Shown here piece by piece: positions 12,129 to 21,410 of a stretch of DNA of 64,000 bases. The notes below the pieces were generated by a model. It worked only from the letters and a program-made list of their open reading frames with translations, searched no databases and had not been told where the DNA came from. The DNA lies in NCBI GenBank assembly GCA_012064385.1, contig QRDG01000241.1:663312-727311 (forward strand), written 5' to 3'. Numbering within the stretch: position 1 is the first letter of the stretch; every line of letters begins with the position of its first letter. The translations under genes and the position numbers were made by a program. The DNA is from Puccinellia tenuiflora (taxonomy: Eukaryota; Streptophyta; Magnoliopsida; Poales; Poaceae).

Positions 12129-12929
12129 CTAGGCGGCATCCGTCGACTTCCCGGCTCCACCTTTCTTCTTGCCAACCCAGGGCTTGAGGCAGAGGGTGCC
12201 GTCGAACACCTTCACATAGAAGATGCCTCGGTCACGCCGAAGGCGGAAGCAGAGGATGAAGCCGGATTCGAGCTCGTAGAAGTCGGCAAACTCGTCCCAC
12301 CCCCTGACGAACTCCACCTTGTTGACAACGTCATCACCCTCCACCTGGGAGGTGAATCGCACAGTGGCATTCTAGGGGCCCTGGGTAGCACCCTCACGGA
12401 ACAGCTTGAACATGAAGTGGCCAACGCCCGGCAGCGCGTCGACGAAGGCATCAGGAAGCCTCTGCACCGGCCCAATAACCGGCGGGTGCAGGATCATGAG
12501 GAACTCTTCGATGGGGAACACATCCCAACCCAGGCGCCAGGGATTCTCAAGGGAATCAGAAGAGGCGGAAGACAACCCCGCGCTGTCTTCCTCGCTGTCA
12601 GCGACAGCAGAGGGAGCATACTCGGGAATCGGGTCAAAACCCGGAGGAGAAAGAACAGGGGTGGCCTCCTCCTCGCTCGACGAGTCGTGAAGAACAAGGA
12701 GACTCTTGCCACGACCAGCGATACCACCAACGCCGCCACCGGCGGTACCCGCCTTCTTCGAGCCAGTGCGGCCGCCGCCCTTGCCGCGGCCAGCACTGCT
12801 ACCGGCGGCAACGGTGGCGATCGCTTTTCCCCGTTCCCGTCCGCCCCTCTTAGGAGGACGGCCGCGAGGACGTTTCGCCGGAGGCGCAGCGGCGGTCCCC
12901 TCGGCAGCAACGTCCAGAGGCTCGGACAA
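12129..12929 (-). pseudogene. Antisense gene: AT-hook plus B3-like DNA-binding domain
   Basis: On the minus strand one frame is open from beyond 13049 down to 12129 except for a single TAG at 12374-12372. The N-terminal part holds an AT-hook (KRPRGRPPKRGG, core RGRP), then Gly/Arg/Lys-rich and acidic Ser/Glu-rich linkers. The C-terminal 120 residues resemble the plant B3 fold: MILHPP, RLPDAFVDAL, FVRGWDEFADFYELESG, CFRLRRDRGIFYVKVFDG. The TAG falls inside this domain. No ATG is found at the front. TTG at 12929-12927, followed by Ser-Glu-Pro and 64 nt downstream of a TATA box, may be a mutated start (inference). About 266 codons. It lies downstream of integrase, antisense to pol, left of the 108-bp array. 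A nuclear DNA-binding role is inferred from the domains only. The resemblance was judged by eye and needs a profile search. Confidence 0.62.
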
Positions 12930-12992
12930 GAGGAAGAAGGTGAAGGGAGAGCAAGCAAGCGCAAGTGAGGAAGAAGGAAGAAAGCGGCCGAG

Positions 12993-12999
12993 TTTTATA
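12993..12999 (-). promoter_or_regulatory. TATA box of the antisense AT-hook/B3 gene
   Basis: On the minus strand TATAAAA lies in a GC-rich setting, followed by CTCGGCCGC and a pyrimidine-rich leader (TTTCTTCCTTCTTCC). It is 64 nt upstream of the likely start at 12929 and about 140 bp beyond the edge of the 108-bp tandem array, so the array occupies the upstream region of this promoter. Confidence 0.6.
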
Positions 13000-13139
13000 G
13001 CAGAAGCAGGGGACAACGTGGGAGACCCAACCGTCACCCACGATCCCACGGCCTACATGTGGCAGTGGGACGCAGATGATGGAACCCCTCAGTAACTGCA
13101 ACCGGGTCCACGCACAGAAGCTAAGGAGACAAGCCCAAG

Positions 13140-15180
13140 CCGGCAAAAAAATACCCGGGGCCTGCGCACCCGCCAAGTCGGCTGCCCAGACCCGGACGCA
13201 TATCTATATCACCCCAAGTCACGGACTCGGGGGCTGCCAAGCCGTCGGCCGGCAAAAAATACCCGGGGGTTGCGCACCCGCCAAGTCGGCTGCCCAGACC
13301 CGGACGCATATCTATAACACCCCAAGTCACGGACTCGGGGGCTGCCAAGCCGTCGGCCAGCAAAAAATACCCGGGGGCTGCGCACCCGCCAAGTCGGCTG
13401 CCCAGACCCGGACGCATAACTATATCACCCCAAGTCACGGACTCGGGGCTGCCAAGCCGTCGGCCGGCAAAAAATACCCGGGGGCTGCGCACCCGCCAAG
13501 TCGGCTGCCCAGACCCGGACGCATATCTATAACACCCCAAGTCACGGACTCGGGGGCTGCCAAGCCGTCGGCCGGCAAAAAATACCCGGGGGCTGCGCAC
13601 CCGCCAAGTCGGCTGCCCAGACCCGGACGCATAACTATGACACCCCAAGTCACGGACTCGGGGGCTGCCAAGCCGTCAGCCTGCAAAAAATACCCGGGAG
13701 CTGCGCACCCGCCAAGTCGGCTGCCCAGACCCGGACGCATAACTATAACACCCCGAGTCACGGACTCGGGGGCTGCCAAGCCGTCAGCCGGCATAAAATT
13801 CCCGGGGCCTGCGCACCCGCCAAGTCGGCTGCCCAGACCCGGACGCATATCTATATCACCCCAAGTCACGGACTCGGGGGCTGCCAAGCCGTCGGCCGGC
13901 AAAAAATACCCGGGGGCTGCGCACCCGCCAAGTCGGCTGCCCAGACCCGGACACATATCTATATCACCCCAAGTCACGGACTCGGGGGCTGCCAAGCCGT
14001 CGGCCGGCAAAAAATACCCGGGGGCTGCGCACCCGCCAAGTCGGCTGCCCAGACCCGGACGCATAACTATAACACCCCAAGTCACGGACTCGGGGGCTGC
14101 CAAGCCGTCAGCCGGCAAAAAATACCCGGGGGCTGCGCACCCGCCAAGTCGGCTGCCCAGACCCGGACGCATATCTATAACAACCCAAGTCACGGACTCG
14201 GGGGCTGCCAAGCCGTCGGCCGGCAAAAAATACCCGGGGGCTGCGCACCCGCCAAGTCGGCTGCCCAGACCCGGACGCATAACTATATCACCCCATGTCA
14301 CGGACTCGGGGGCTGCCAAGCCGTCGGCCGGCAAAAAATACCCGGGGGCTGCGCACCCGCCAAGTCGGCTGCCGAGACCCGGACGCATATCTATAACACC
14401 CCAAGTCACGGACTCGGGGGCTGCCAAGCCGTCGGCCGGCAAAAAATACCCGGGGGCTGCGCACCCGCCAAGTCGGCTGCCCAGACCCGGACGCATAACT
14501 ATGACACCCCAAGTCACGGACTCGGGGGCTGCCAAGCCGTCAGCCTGCAAAAAATACCCGGGGGCTGCGCACCCGCCAAGTCGGCTGCCCAGACCCGGAC
14601 GCATAACTATAACACCCCGAGTCACGGACTCGGGGGCTGCCAAGCTGTCAGCCGGCATAAAATTCCCGGGGCCTGCGCACCCACCAAGTCGGCTGCCCAG
14701 ACCCAGACGCATATCTATATCACCCCAAGTCACGGACTCGGGGGCTGCCAAGCCGTCGGCCGGCAAAAAATACCCGGGGGCTGCGCACCCGCCAAGTCGG
14801 CTGCCCAGACCCGGACGCATATCTATATCACCCCAAGTCACGGATTCGGGGGCTGCCAAGCCGTCGGCCGGCAAAAAATACCCGGGGCTGCGCACCCGCC
14901 AAGTCGGCTGCCCAGACCCGGACGCATAACTATAACACCCCAAGTCACGGACTCGGGGGCTGCCAAGCCGTCAGCCGGCAAAAAATACCCGGGGGCTGCG
15001 CACCCGCCAAGTCGGCTGCCCAGACCCGGACGCATATTTATAACACCACGAGTCACGGACTCGGGGGCTGCCAAGCCGTCAGCCGGCATAAAATACCTGG
15101 GGGCTGCGCACCCGCCAAGTCGGCTGCCCAGGCCCGGACGCATCATAACTACAACACCACGAGTCATGGACTCGGGGGCT
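13140..15180. repeat. Tandem array, 108-bp monomer, about 19 copies
   Basis: Each monomer contains CGGCAAAAAATACCCGGG, a CACCCGCCAAGTCGGCTGCC block, GACCCGGACGCATA, and CACGGACTCGGGGGCTGCC. I count 19 copies of the last block, spaced 107-109 bp. Because 108 is a multiple of 3 and the monomer has few stops, long ORFs run through the array on both strands (up to 617 codons); these are by-products. Monomer variants recur at a distance of exactly 864 bp (8 monomers): GCATAAAATTCCC at 13791 and 14655, CTGCAAAAAA at 13681 and 14545, CTATGACACC near 13637 and 14501. The last copies are diverged. Tandem repeats in the 3' untranslated part are known from Tat-lineage elements. Confidence 0.95.
13570..14834. 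repeat. 864-bp higher-order duplication inside the array
   Basis: At least three private monomer variants in the block of about 13570-13970 reappear in the same order in about 14434-14834, each shifted by 864 bp. This shows that eight monomers were duplicated as a unit by unequal exchange or slippage. The exact ends are uncertain because monomers are nearly identical. Confidence 0.75.
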
Positions 15181-15504
15181 GCGCGACATAACGACGACGG
15201 AAGAAAAACGAAAGACAAACAAAAGACGTGAAATTTCGACCCGGCTAGATGCTCAAGCCGGCCCAAAATTCGGGGGCTAGGCATGGTGATTATCATCACC
15301 AAAACGAGCACGAATTCCGGCGCAAAGACCCAGCAATCACAGAGAAAGCGGCACTCGTGATAACAGTTTACGGCAGGAAGCAGAATATCGAATTTTTACA
15401 AGGCAACCTTCAAGAGTGCACAAAATAACAAGGCGAATAATGTGGCAGGACAGTTAATAGTACAGAACGACAGTTACACCCGGCATCCCAGGGAAACAAG
15501 CAAA
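15181..15504. other. Non-coding spacer between the array and the antisense gene
   Basis: No gene is seen. It contains AAAATTCGGGGGCTAG at about 15267-15282, which closely resembles the polypurine tract before the 3' LTR (20170-20182), followed by a short palindrome GGTGATTATCATCACC at about 15284-15299. On the minus strand it would hold the end of the Transposase_28-type transcript. Confidence 0.5.
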
Positions 15505-18500
15505 TCAGGTGGTGGTGGCATCGGTGGCAGCAGCGGCGTCGCCGGCTCCAGTATCTTCAGCTGGCTGCGGCGCCGAGGACGGTTCGGCAGGCACAAGCTT
15601 CGTCAAGTCCGCCGCCTCGGCAACTCGCCCTGAGGCTATGGCGATTTCCGGACGCAGGCTCGCGAGGGAAGTTCCAGTGCGGAAGCCATCCAATAGCCTG
15701 GTCATCTGCACGCCAGGGTACCATGACTTCACCACGGCCAGCGCCATGTCGGTGCCTCCGCGCGCTGCCATCTCCACCTGCTCGTTGATGCCAACTGGTG
15801 CCCCTTCAAGTCGGGCGGACAAATCATGGAGAGCAGCGGGCAAAGGAGCATCCGGCCACAGATTCTCGAGCACACCGCCGGCCGCCTCTTTCAACCGATC
15901 GAACTCCTGGCCGAATCGAAGAAGACGGGAGACGGCTGTCGGAGTAGACCCAGCAGCAGCATCGGAGGACTCCGGTCGGGAATGAGCCCAGGCAGCATAC
16001 CTTTGGATTTGCGCGTCTACCTCGGGATAGAGGCCTGCATTTCAAACCAGTGAGGCCGAGTAGAAGACCCCAAGCAAGAAATCAAGGAGAAAGGAGACCT
16101 CACTTACCGAGGATCAGTTCGTTCACGCGCTCGACCTCCTTGACCAGGCCGCCCACCAGCCGCTCATGCTCAAGCTCACGCGCCTTGGCCGCCTGGACGA
16201 TCTGGTCGTTGTTCTCGACGGAGTCCTTCAGCAGAATCCTCAGCTCGGTCGCATTCTCGCGGAGGGACTCAATCTCGCTCTGTTTCCGACGCTCAGCTTC
16301 CCGCAGTTTCGCCGCCTCCTCGTCCAGCCGGACAACCTCGAGGCGGCGCTCCTCCGATACCTTTTCCGCCGCCTGGAGATCGGCCTTGGCCAAGGTCAGG
16401 GCGACGTCCTTCTCCTTCAGCTGCGTCTCCAAGCCGGCGCGGGAGGTGGTGTCGCCTGTGGAGGTCGGATCATCGTCAAACCAAGACATGCAAGAGAAAA
16501 ATGCAGAACGACAAGACAGAGTGCGGGCGAAAAAAGAAACTAGACCTTTAGCCGCCTCAAGCTCTCGCTTGAGTAATGCCGCCTCCTTAGCCGCCTCGGC
16601 AAAGCCTTGCTCTATGGAGGAGCGGAGCAACGTTATGTTGGCCAAGTTCTCCCTGGCCGTCTGCTCCGCCAGCGCGGCAAGAGGAATTCTCCCCGATGCA
16701 TCGGGCAGAGCCGGCACCGGCCCAGAATATGGCGGAGAAGACACCAAGATCGACTGGCTAGGACCAGGGAGCGAAGCCGTCGCCCCCTCAATGGCCTTGT
16801 CCTTGGCCGTCTCGACCACCGCCGAGGAAGGAGTGGGGAAGGCGAGATACCCGGCCCCGGCGCCGGGCCAGAGAACTATTTGGAAGGAGTCCACCGACGC
16901 CTCAGCAGCACCAGCCGAAACTGGAGGGTTGGAGTCGACCACGGGAGGAACGGCGCTTGCCGATACCGGGTCGACCACTTCCAAATTCGCCGTCACCATC
17001 GCCGCCTCTGAAGGCGGATCGGCCGCCTGCGCCACAGGGGTCTCGGTGACAAGCACCGGGGTCGATTCCACCATCGCGACGGGCGCCGTCTCCACTATTG
17101 GAAGAGGCGTTCTACAAAGTGAGGAAAGCGTCACCACCAAGTACAAGTAGCAAGATTGCTACCACAAGACAAGGGCTTACCCGTCGCATGAGCCCAGGAC
17201 CCTGGGTGTCCTCCTCTTCAAGCGCTTCGGTGGGGGAGACGGCACATCGTCGGACGGGCGCTTCACGCCTCCGGAGGGCACCTCGCCGCCCTTCGCCGGA
17301 ACAGCAGAGTCTTCAACCGGCCGCTCCGCGCCGGCCGGCACTACTTCAGCCCCAGCACCGGCCTCCGCGGTCTTGCGGGCGTCCGCGCCCGCTCCCGTCC
17401 TCTCCTCAGCCGCCTTGGCAGCCGCTGGTTGCTTCGCGGCCGCCTTGGCGTCCATCGCCGCCCGGATCGAATCCGCCTGCGCCAGCTCCGCGTAAACAGC
17501 TTTTTCCATGTCCTCGATACCCGAGTCATAACCAAGATCAACAGGAAGAGAAAAATTAACCACCTGGGCGCGGGTCCCGTCGGCGGCAGGCTCCACCCTC
17601 TCCACGTCCGCCGCCCTCGTCCTCCTCTCGAGGCCAGCAGCTGCTCCACAGTCATACCAGTGTCAGACGTCTCCAAAGCCAAAACCGCCAGCGTCGTTTG
17701 AGCATAAAACTCCCTCTCCAAATCACCCGGGTTCAAGTCATAAATAAAATCACCACCGGGAACGTGACCAGTCTCCTCATTGTCGACCCCACCAGTGGGG
17801 GCATCCGCCTTCTCCGCCATCCTGGCGTCAACGTCGGCACTAACTTCGGCCACAATCTCGTCCGCCCGGGCCTCTGCCGTGGTTTTCCCGGCGGGCATCA
17901 AGCCGGCCGTGGTAGGCCGGGACGACGAAGGAGCCAACTTCTTGGCGGGCAGCATGCCCCGCTTCTCGAACGCGCCCTTCCACTTGGGCGGCGCGGCATT
18001 CGCATCAACATCGGCGGCCGACTTCGACCGCCTCTCACTCAAGATCCGCCGGGGAAGAACAACTTTCTTCTTCCGCGCCGCCGCCTCCAACTCCTTGGTC
18101 CTGCGGGAGGATGTCGCCGGCTTGGAGGCTGGCACGGAAGAAGATCCTTCAGAGTCCGGCTCAGAACCGCTAGAAAGATGCCCGGCGATGCCGGGCTCGG
18201 GAGACTTACCGCGAGGCGGCGAGACGGGAGGAGGAACGTCGCGCTCGAGGTCCTCGCCCCGGTCGGCTGCCGGATCGGAGTCGGAGCTGGCGGAGGGGAC
18301 AGGGCTCGTTGCGGTGTGGGCGGCGTCCTCATTGTCTCCGCCATCCTCGTCAACATCGGCGCCCCCACCGGACGACTCGGTGGTGTCTCCGCGCCCATCC
18401 GGGCCGGCACGGGCGCCACCGCCCGATTCATCTTCGGTGGCGGCACGGGCGCCACCGCCCGATTCATCTTCAGCGGCGGCGTCCGCGTCTCCTTCCGCCT

Positions 18501-19555
18501 CTACGTCGGCGCACTCCTCCTCCTCCAATAACCTCGTCAGTGCCCTGGTGAAGGGACCACTGACATCGGGCTCGAAGACGACTTCGAAGTCCTCAACCCT
18601 CTGAAGCTCGCAAAGCTGCGCGACAGGCCGGCTGAGTCAGGCGGCAGCCGGACGGAAAAATCGAAGACAGACGAGATTGCAAGGACTAACCTCGGGGGCA
18701 CGTTCCTCACGGGTGAACGGCTCGGACCCGAAATCCCATTCCACCTCGACCCAGTCGGTGATGAGGCTGGCAGCCCACTTGCAGAGGCCCTTCTGGTTCG
18801 GCAACTCCAAGCAGGTCCGGCTGGGATCCCGGACGCCGGAGTAGAAGCACATCTTGTGCGGGCGTGCTTGTAGCGGATATATCCGCCTCGACAGCCACGT
18901 CAGGGTCAGGTCCCTGGACGTTAGGCCGCCCGCCACCAACACCTTCAGCCGGCTAAACAAGACCTTCTCGAGAGCCCCATCCACAGGCGGCTTCCGGAGC
19001 CAGGACTTGGCCGCCGTCAGCGAGTTGGAGAAGGCCGGAAGGCCGACCCGATCGGCATTCGTAAGATTCCGGACGTAGAAGTAGGTACCTTGCCACTTCT
19101 TGATGGAATCAGGCAGGTTGATCTTGGGCAGCGGCGTATTCTTCGCGCTGATGGAGACGCCACCGCAGTCGCGCTGCTGCCCGGCGGTCGTCTGAGACCG
19201 CAGGAAGAAGAACATGCCAAAAATCTCCATACGGGGCCAGATGCCCAAGTACGCCTCGCACAGCACGACGAAGCAGGATAGCTGGGTGATGCAATTTGCC
19301 CCCAGATGATGGGGCTGCAGCCCATAGAAGCACAAGAACTCCGCGAAGAAGGAACTCACCGGGAGCCCCAATCCCCGCTCCAAATGCGCGGAAAACACGA
19401 CGACCTCGTCCTTCTTGGGCGCCGGAGAAACTTCCTCTTCAGGGGGGGGCGCGGGCTCCCACCTCGCTCGTCGTCCCCAAGAACATCCTCCGGCGGAGCT
19501 CCCAGATGTAATCATCGTCCACGGTGGAGCCCATCCACGCGCCTGAGCTCGCCAT
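15505..19555 (-). pseudogene. Antisense five-exon Transposase_28-type gene of the Tat element
   Basis: The minus-strand model is exons 19555-18691, 18615-17181, 17111-16546, 16455-16108 and 16034-15505. All four introns (69-90 bp) are GT..AG. The phases agree at all junctions, giving about 1,245 codons ending at TGA or equivalent at 15505. Exon 1 starts MASSGAWMG and holds the Pfam Transposase_28 (putative gypsy type transposon) pattern: EVVVFSAHLERGLGLP, FYGLQPHHLGAN, CEAYLGIWPRMEIF. Exon 2 is acidic and Ala/Gly-rich and ends with a KRLKRR nuclear-signal-like motif. Exons 3-4 are a long coiled coil (LETQLKEKDVALTLAKADLQ onward). Exon 5 is a conserved tail (MALAVVKSWYPGV). Two defects: one extra C in a run of eight (19442-19449) and a one-base shift near 17640. 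Intron 3 is a multiple of three without stops, so it could be retained. The biochemical role is unknown. Confidence 0.8.
18411..18482 (-). repeat. 36-bp tandem duplication in exon 2
   Basis: A 36-bp block (GGGCGCCACCGCCCGATTCA on the plus strand, then TCTTC) is repeated at 18411 and 18447 with three differences. It encodes a 12-residue acidic/Gly repeat containing EDESGGGARA, within the low-complexity part of the antisense protein. It preserves the frame. Confidence 0.75.
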
Positions 19556-19703
19556 AGAAGATCGGTTCCCCGTGTCGAACGAGGCGAATGCAGGAATGGC
19601 ACGAAAGAGAGAGAAGATGGGCGAGAGCTAGAGTGCGCAAGAATCGAGGAGGAAGACGAAGCGAGAATGGGGAACGGTAACCCCGGCCGTTCCCCCTCTT
19701 TCC

Positions 19704-19713
19704 ACTTTAAAGC
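19704..19713 (-). promoter_or_regulatory. Possible TATA-like element of the five-exon antisense gene
   Basis: GGCTTTAAAG on the minus strand lies about 150 nt upstream of the ATG at 19555, followed by a pyrimidine-rich leader without further good TATA candidates. The position suits a promoter with a leader of roughly 120 nt, but the motif is weak. Confidence 0.4.
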
Positions 19714-20169
19714 CGAAGCCGAGCGGAACCGCCCCGCTCGTCGCGCCACGTGGCGGGCAACCGTGCCGCACCTTTCGCAGATGATCCCGCAAGCAAGCAG
19801 TTACCACAGAAAATCCGGCCCGGAGAAGCCAAGGCGACGTGCGCCAGGCCTCGGGCAGAACACCAACGGCTCCCCAAGGCGGCAGGTCGTGGCTGACGTA
19901 GGCCACGACCCGAGTCTTCGAGCCGGCCAATCCAGACCGTAAAAATCTGCGGATCCCACACCGAGAAGCTGGACTATTCAACGATAGCTTCAACGGCACA
20001 CAACCAAGGACAGGAGCGCTCGTTAAGCATTCCCCACAAGCAAGCTTTGATTCCACCCGGCGTCGGTTCCAGTCGGCGCCGACTCCAACCTCGACATTTC
20101 AACCACAACGATTCAAGACAAAGGGGAGAAGATCGAGAAGTCTTCCCAGCAAGCTAGCAAGGCTCCACG
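19714..20169. other. Region between the antisense promoter and the 3' LTR
   Basis: No gene is supported. It is GC-rich with repeated CCGGC words and a small near-palindrome GTCGGCGCCGAC at about 20063-20074. It contains the upstream region of the antisense gene and the purine-rich lead into the polypurine tract (AAAGGGGAGAAGATCGAGAAG at about 20120). Confidence 0.4.
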
Positions 20170-20182
20170 ATCTCGGGGCTAG
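20170..20182 (+). other. Polypurine tract before the 3' LTR
   Basis: ATCTCGGGGCTAG directly precedes the TG of the LTR at 20183. Tat-type grass elements commonly have a G-rich CTCGGGGGCTA-like stretch here, which primes plus-strand synthesis. The same words occur in every monomer of the 108-bp array and at 15270-15282. Confidence 0.6.
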
Positions 20183-20804
20183 TGTCAGGGATATGAACCC
20201 CGGATATCCCAAGGAGGTCCATTTCTTCAAAGCTCCAAGTGCCGCCTGAAGCCAGCCGCCTGAAGCAGGCCGCCTGGATTTACCCGGATGCAGACATCCG
20301 GCGGGGCTGGAGCCGGACGCGAACAACCGACAACTCCGTACGGGTGGGCCCGGATCGCGTAACCGCTCCTGGTGAATAGTACTCGCTGTCGGGCATCTCC
20401 TGTACCGAATCATGACAACGAGCTCCAGCCGGCGCGAAACCGTAGTGATGTCATAGGGGCAAACATGTAACTTCCCTGTAACCCAAAACCCTAGCCCGCT
20501 GCCTATATAAAGCGGGCTAGAGCCTCCTGCGCGAGGCATGCAAGGAGGCAGGCAACCAGGGACACAGGAGACATTCATAGCATCATCTTCAACCTCTAGC
20601 CGGCTAGAATCTCCAGCCGGCTGCCACCCGAAACAGCTCTAGGAGCACCTTTGTAGCCCGATTCTGTGATCAAGCAATAAGAACAAGGAGAGCAGGACGT
20701 AGGGGTGTTACCTCCACAAGAGGGCCCCGAACCTGGGTAACTAGCGTGTGTTTGCATGCTTGTTGCCCAATCCCGCGCGAGCATCCATCGTCGCCTGCCC
20801 CACA
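20183..20804 (+). mobile_element. 3' LTR of the Tat element (622 bp)
   Basis: It starts TGTCAGGGATATGAACCCC and ends GCCTGCCCCACA, giving TG...CA. Inside are a TATA box (20504-20512) and the characteristic downstream block GAGGGCCCCGAACCTGGGTAA, close to the end as in RIRE2-like LTRs (family memory). CAATAAGAAC at about 20674 may serve in polyadenylation. The 5' LTR is outside the window, so the boundary and target duplication (ATCTT would follow) are not confirmed. Confidence 0.75.
20491..20520 (+). promoter_or_regulatory. LTR TATA box within a perfect 10-bp inverted repeat
   Basis: CTAGCCCGCT (20491-20500) and its exact reverse complement AGCGGGCTAG (20511-20520) flank GCCTATATAA. The TATA box TATATAAAG (20504-20512) therefore occupies the loop and runs into the right arm. 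The transcription start is expected about 25-30 nt downstream, near 20535. Confidence 0.8.
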
Positions 20805-20849
20805 ATCTTTTCCATCTCTGATGGATATGCCGTGCAACCCACCACGACA

Positions 20850-21410
20850 GGTAGGGCCTTTCGGAAATTGGGGCGGTTCCCGGAACCAACTCAATCACAA
20901 ACTCCACGCTTCGATCAAGTGACATGCCAGACAATTCCTCCAGAAAGACATCGGGGAAATCACACACCACGGCAACCTCATGCATTTCAGGCGGGTGGTT
21001 CCTTCCAGTAACCATAGACTGATCTCCGGAGAGAGAGGAGTGGCTGTGGACGGAGTTGCGGAAGTTGGGGACCAGTAACGCACTTCTCCATAGCTTGGGT
21101 GGATCACTGTGACAGTCTTGAAAGCACAGTCCAGGTTGGCCTGATACTTGACCAACCAGTCCATGCCCAGAATAACATCGATCCCGTCTGACTTCAGGGC
21201 TATCAAGCAGAACGGAAAGGGTATTGACCCTACGGAAATTTGAACCTCAGGAGCTATCCAATTTGTGTGCCAACTAGAGCCTAGGGTCTTGACCACTAGC
21301 GGGGAGTCCATATTTGCAAATGGGATTTGATGGTTGTGTGCATATGATATGGATATGAATGAATGCGATGCTCCAGAATCAAATAATACTGAAGCTGGAT
21401 ATGCATTGAT
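20850..21410 (-). pseudogene. pol: Gypsy protease and start of reverse transcriptase
   Basis: On the minus strand the protease motif FDSGASHSFIS (catalytic D-S-G) is read in the same frame as gag, just after a TGA at 21413-21411. IALKSDGIDVILGMDWL and the following YQANLDC are the conserved C-terminal part of chromovirus proteases. Near 21020-21040 the frame shifts by one base to the RT leader: VVCDFPDVF, VEFVIELVPGTAPISERPY. After that last Tyr, near 20850, the sequence no longer resembles RT. This is a truncated relic and cannot give an enzyme. Confidence 0.82.

Larger units (their letters stand above)
3611..20804 (+). mobile_element. Ty3/gypsy element, Tat/Retand-type, 5' part missing
   Basis: The order on the plus strand is protease, reverse transcriptase, degenerate gypsy RNase H, second RNase H (archaeal-like type), integrase, a long 3' region, polypurine tract and 3' LTR. 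A second RNase H between RT and integrase is the hallmark of the Tat/Ogre/Retand lineage (family knowledge). Antisense extra genes and tandem repeats downstream of integrase are also known in that lineage. The 5' LTR, primer site and gag are cut away by the LTR at 1-3610. The solo LTR at 6150-9928 is a later insertion. The polyprotein carries one nonsense codon (4247-4249) and one frameshift (about 5525), so this copy cannot be autonomous. Confidence 0.88.

Noticed and set aside
12009..12968. 319-codon plus-strand ORF opposite the AT-hook/B3 gene
   Set aside because: Shadow of the minus-strand frame: no domain, while the minus strand shows AT-hook and B3 patterns and a TATA box.
13076..14929. 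617-codon plus-strand ORF and 502-codon minus-strand ORF through the array
   Set aside because: Both are direct products of a stop-free 108-bp (36-codon) repeat. No start context, no domain, and equal openness on both strands argue against protein coding.
16050..18604. Large plus-strand ORFs (366, 277 and 274 codons) across the antisense gene
   Set aside because: They mirror GC-rich minus-strand exons. The minus strand has matched splice sites and family motifs; the plus strand has none.
20805..20849. Short segment between the Tat LTR and the RT relic as continuing RT
   Set aside because: Its translation (WWVARHIHQRWKR) does not follow the expected RT sequence after ISERPY. Origin left open.
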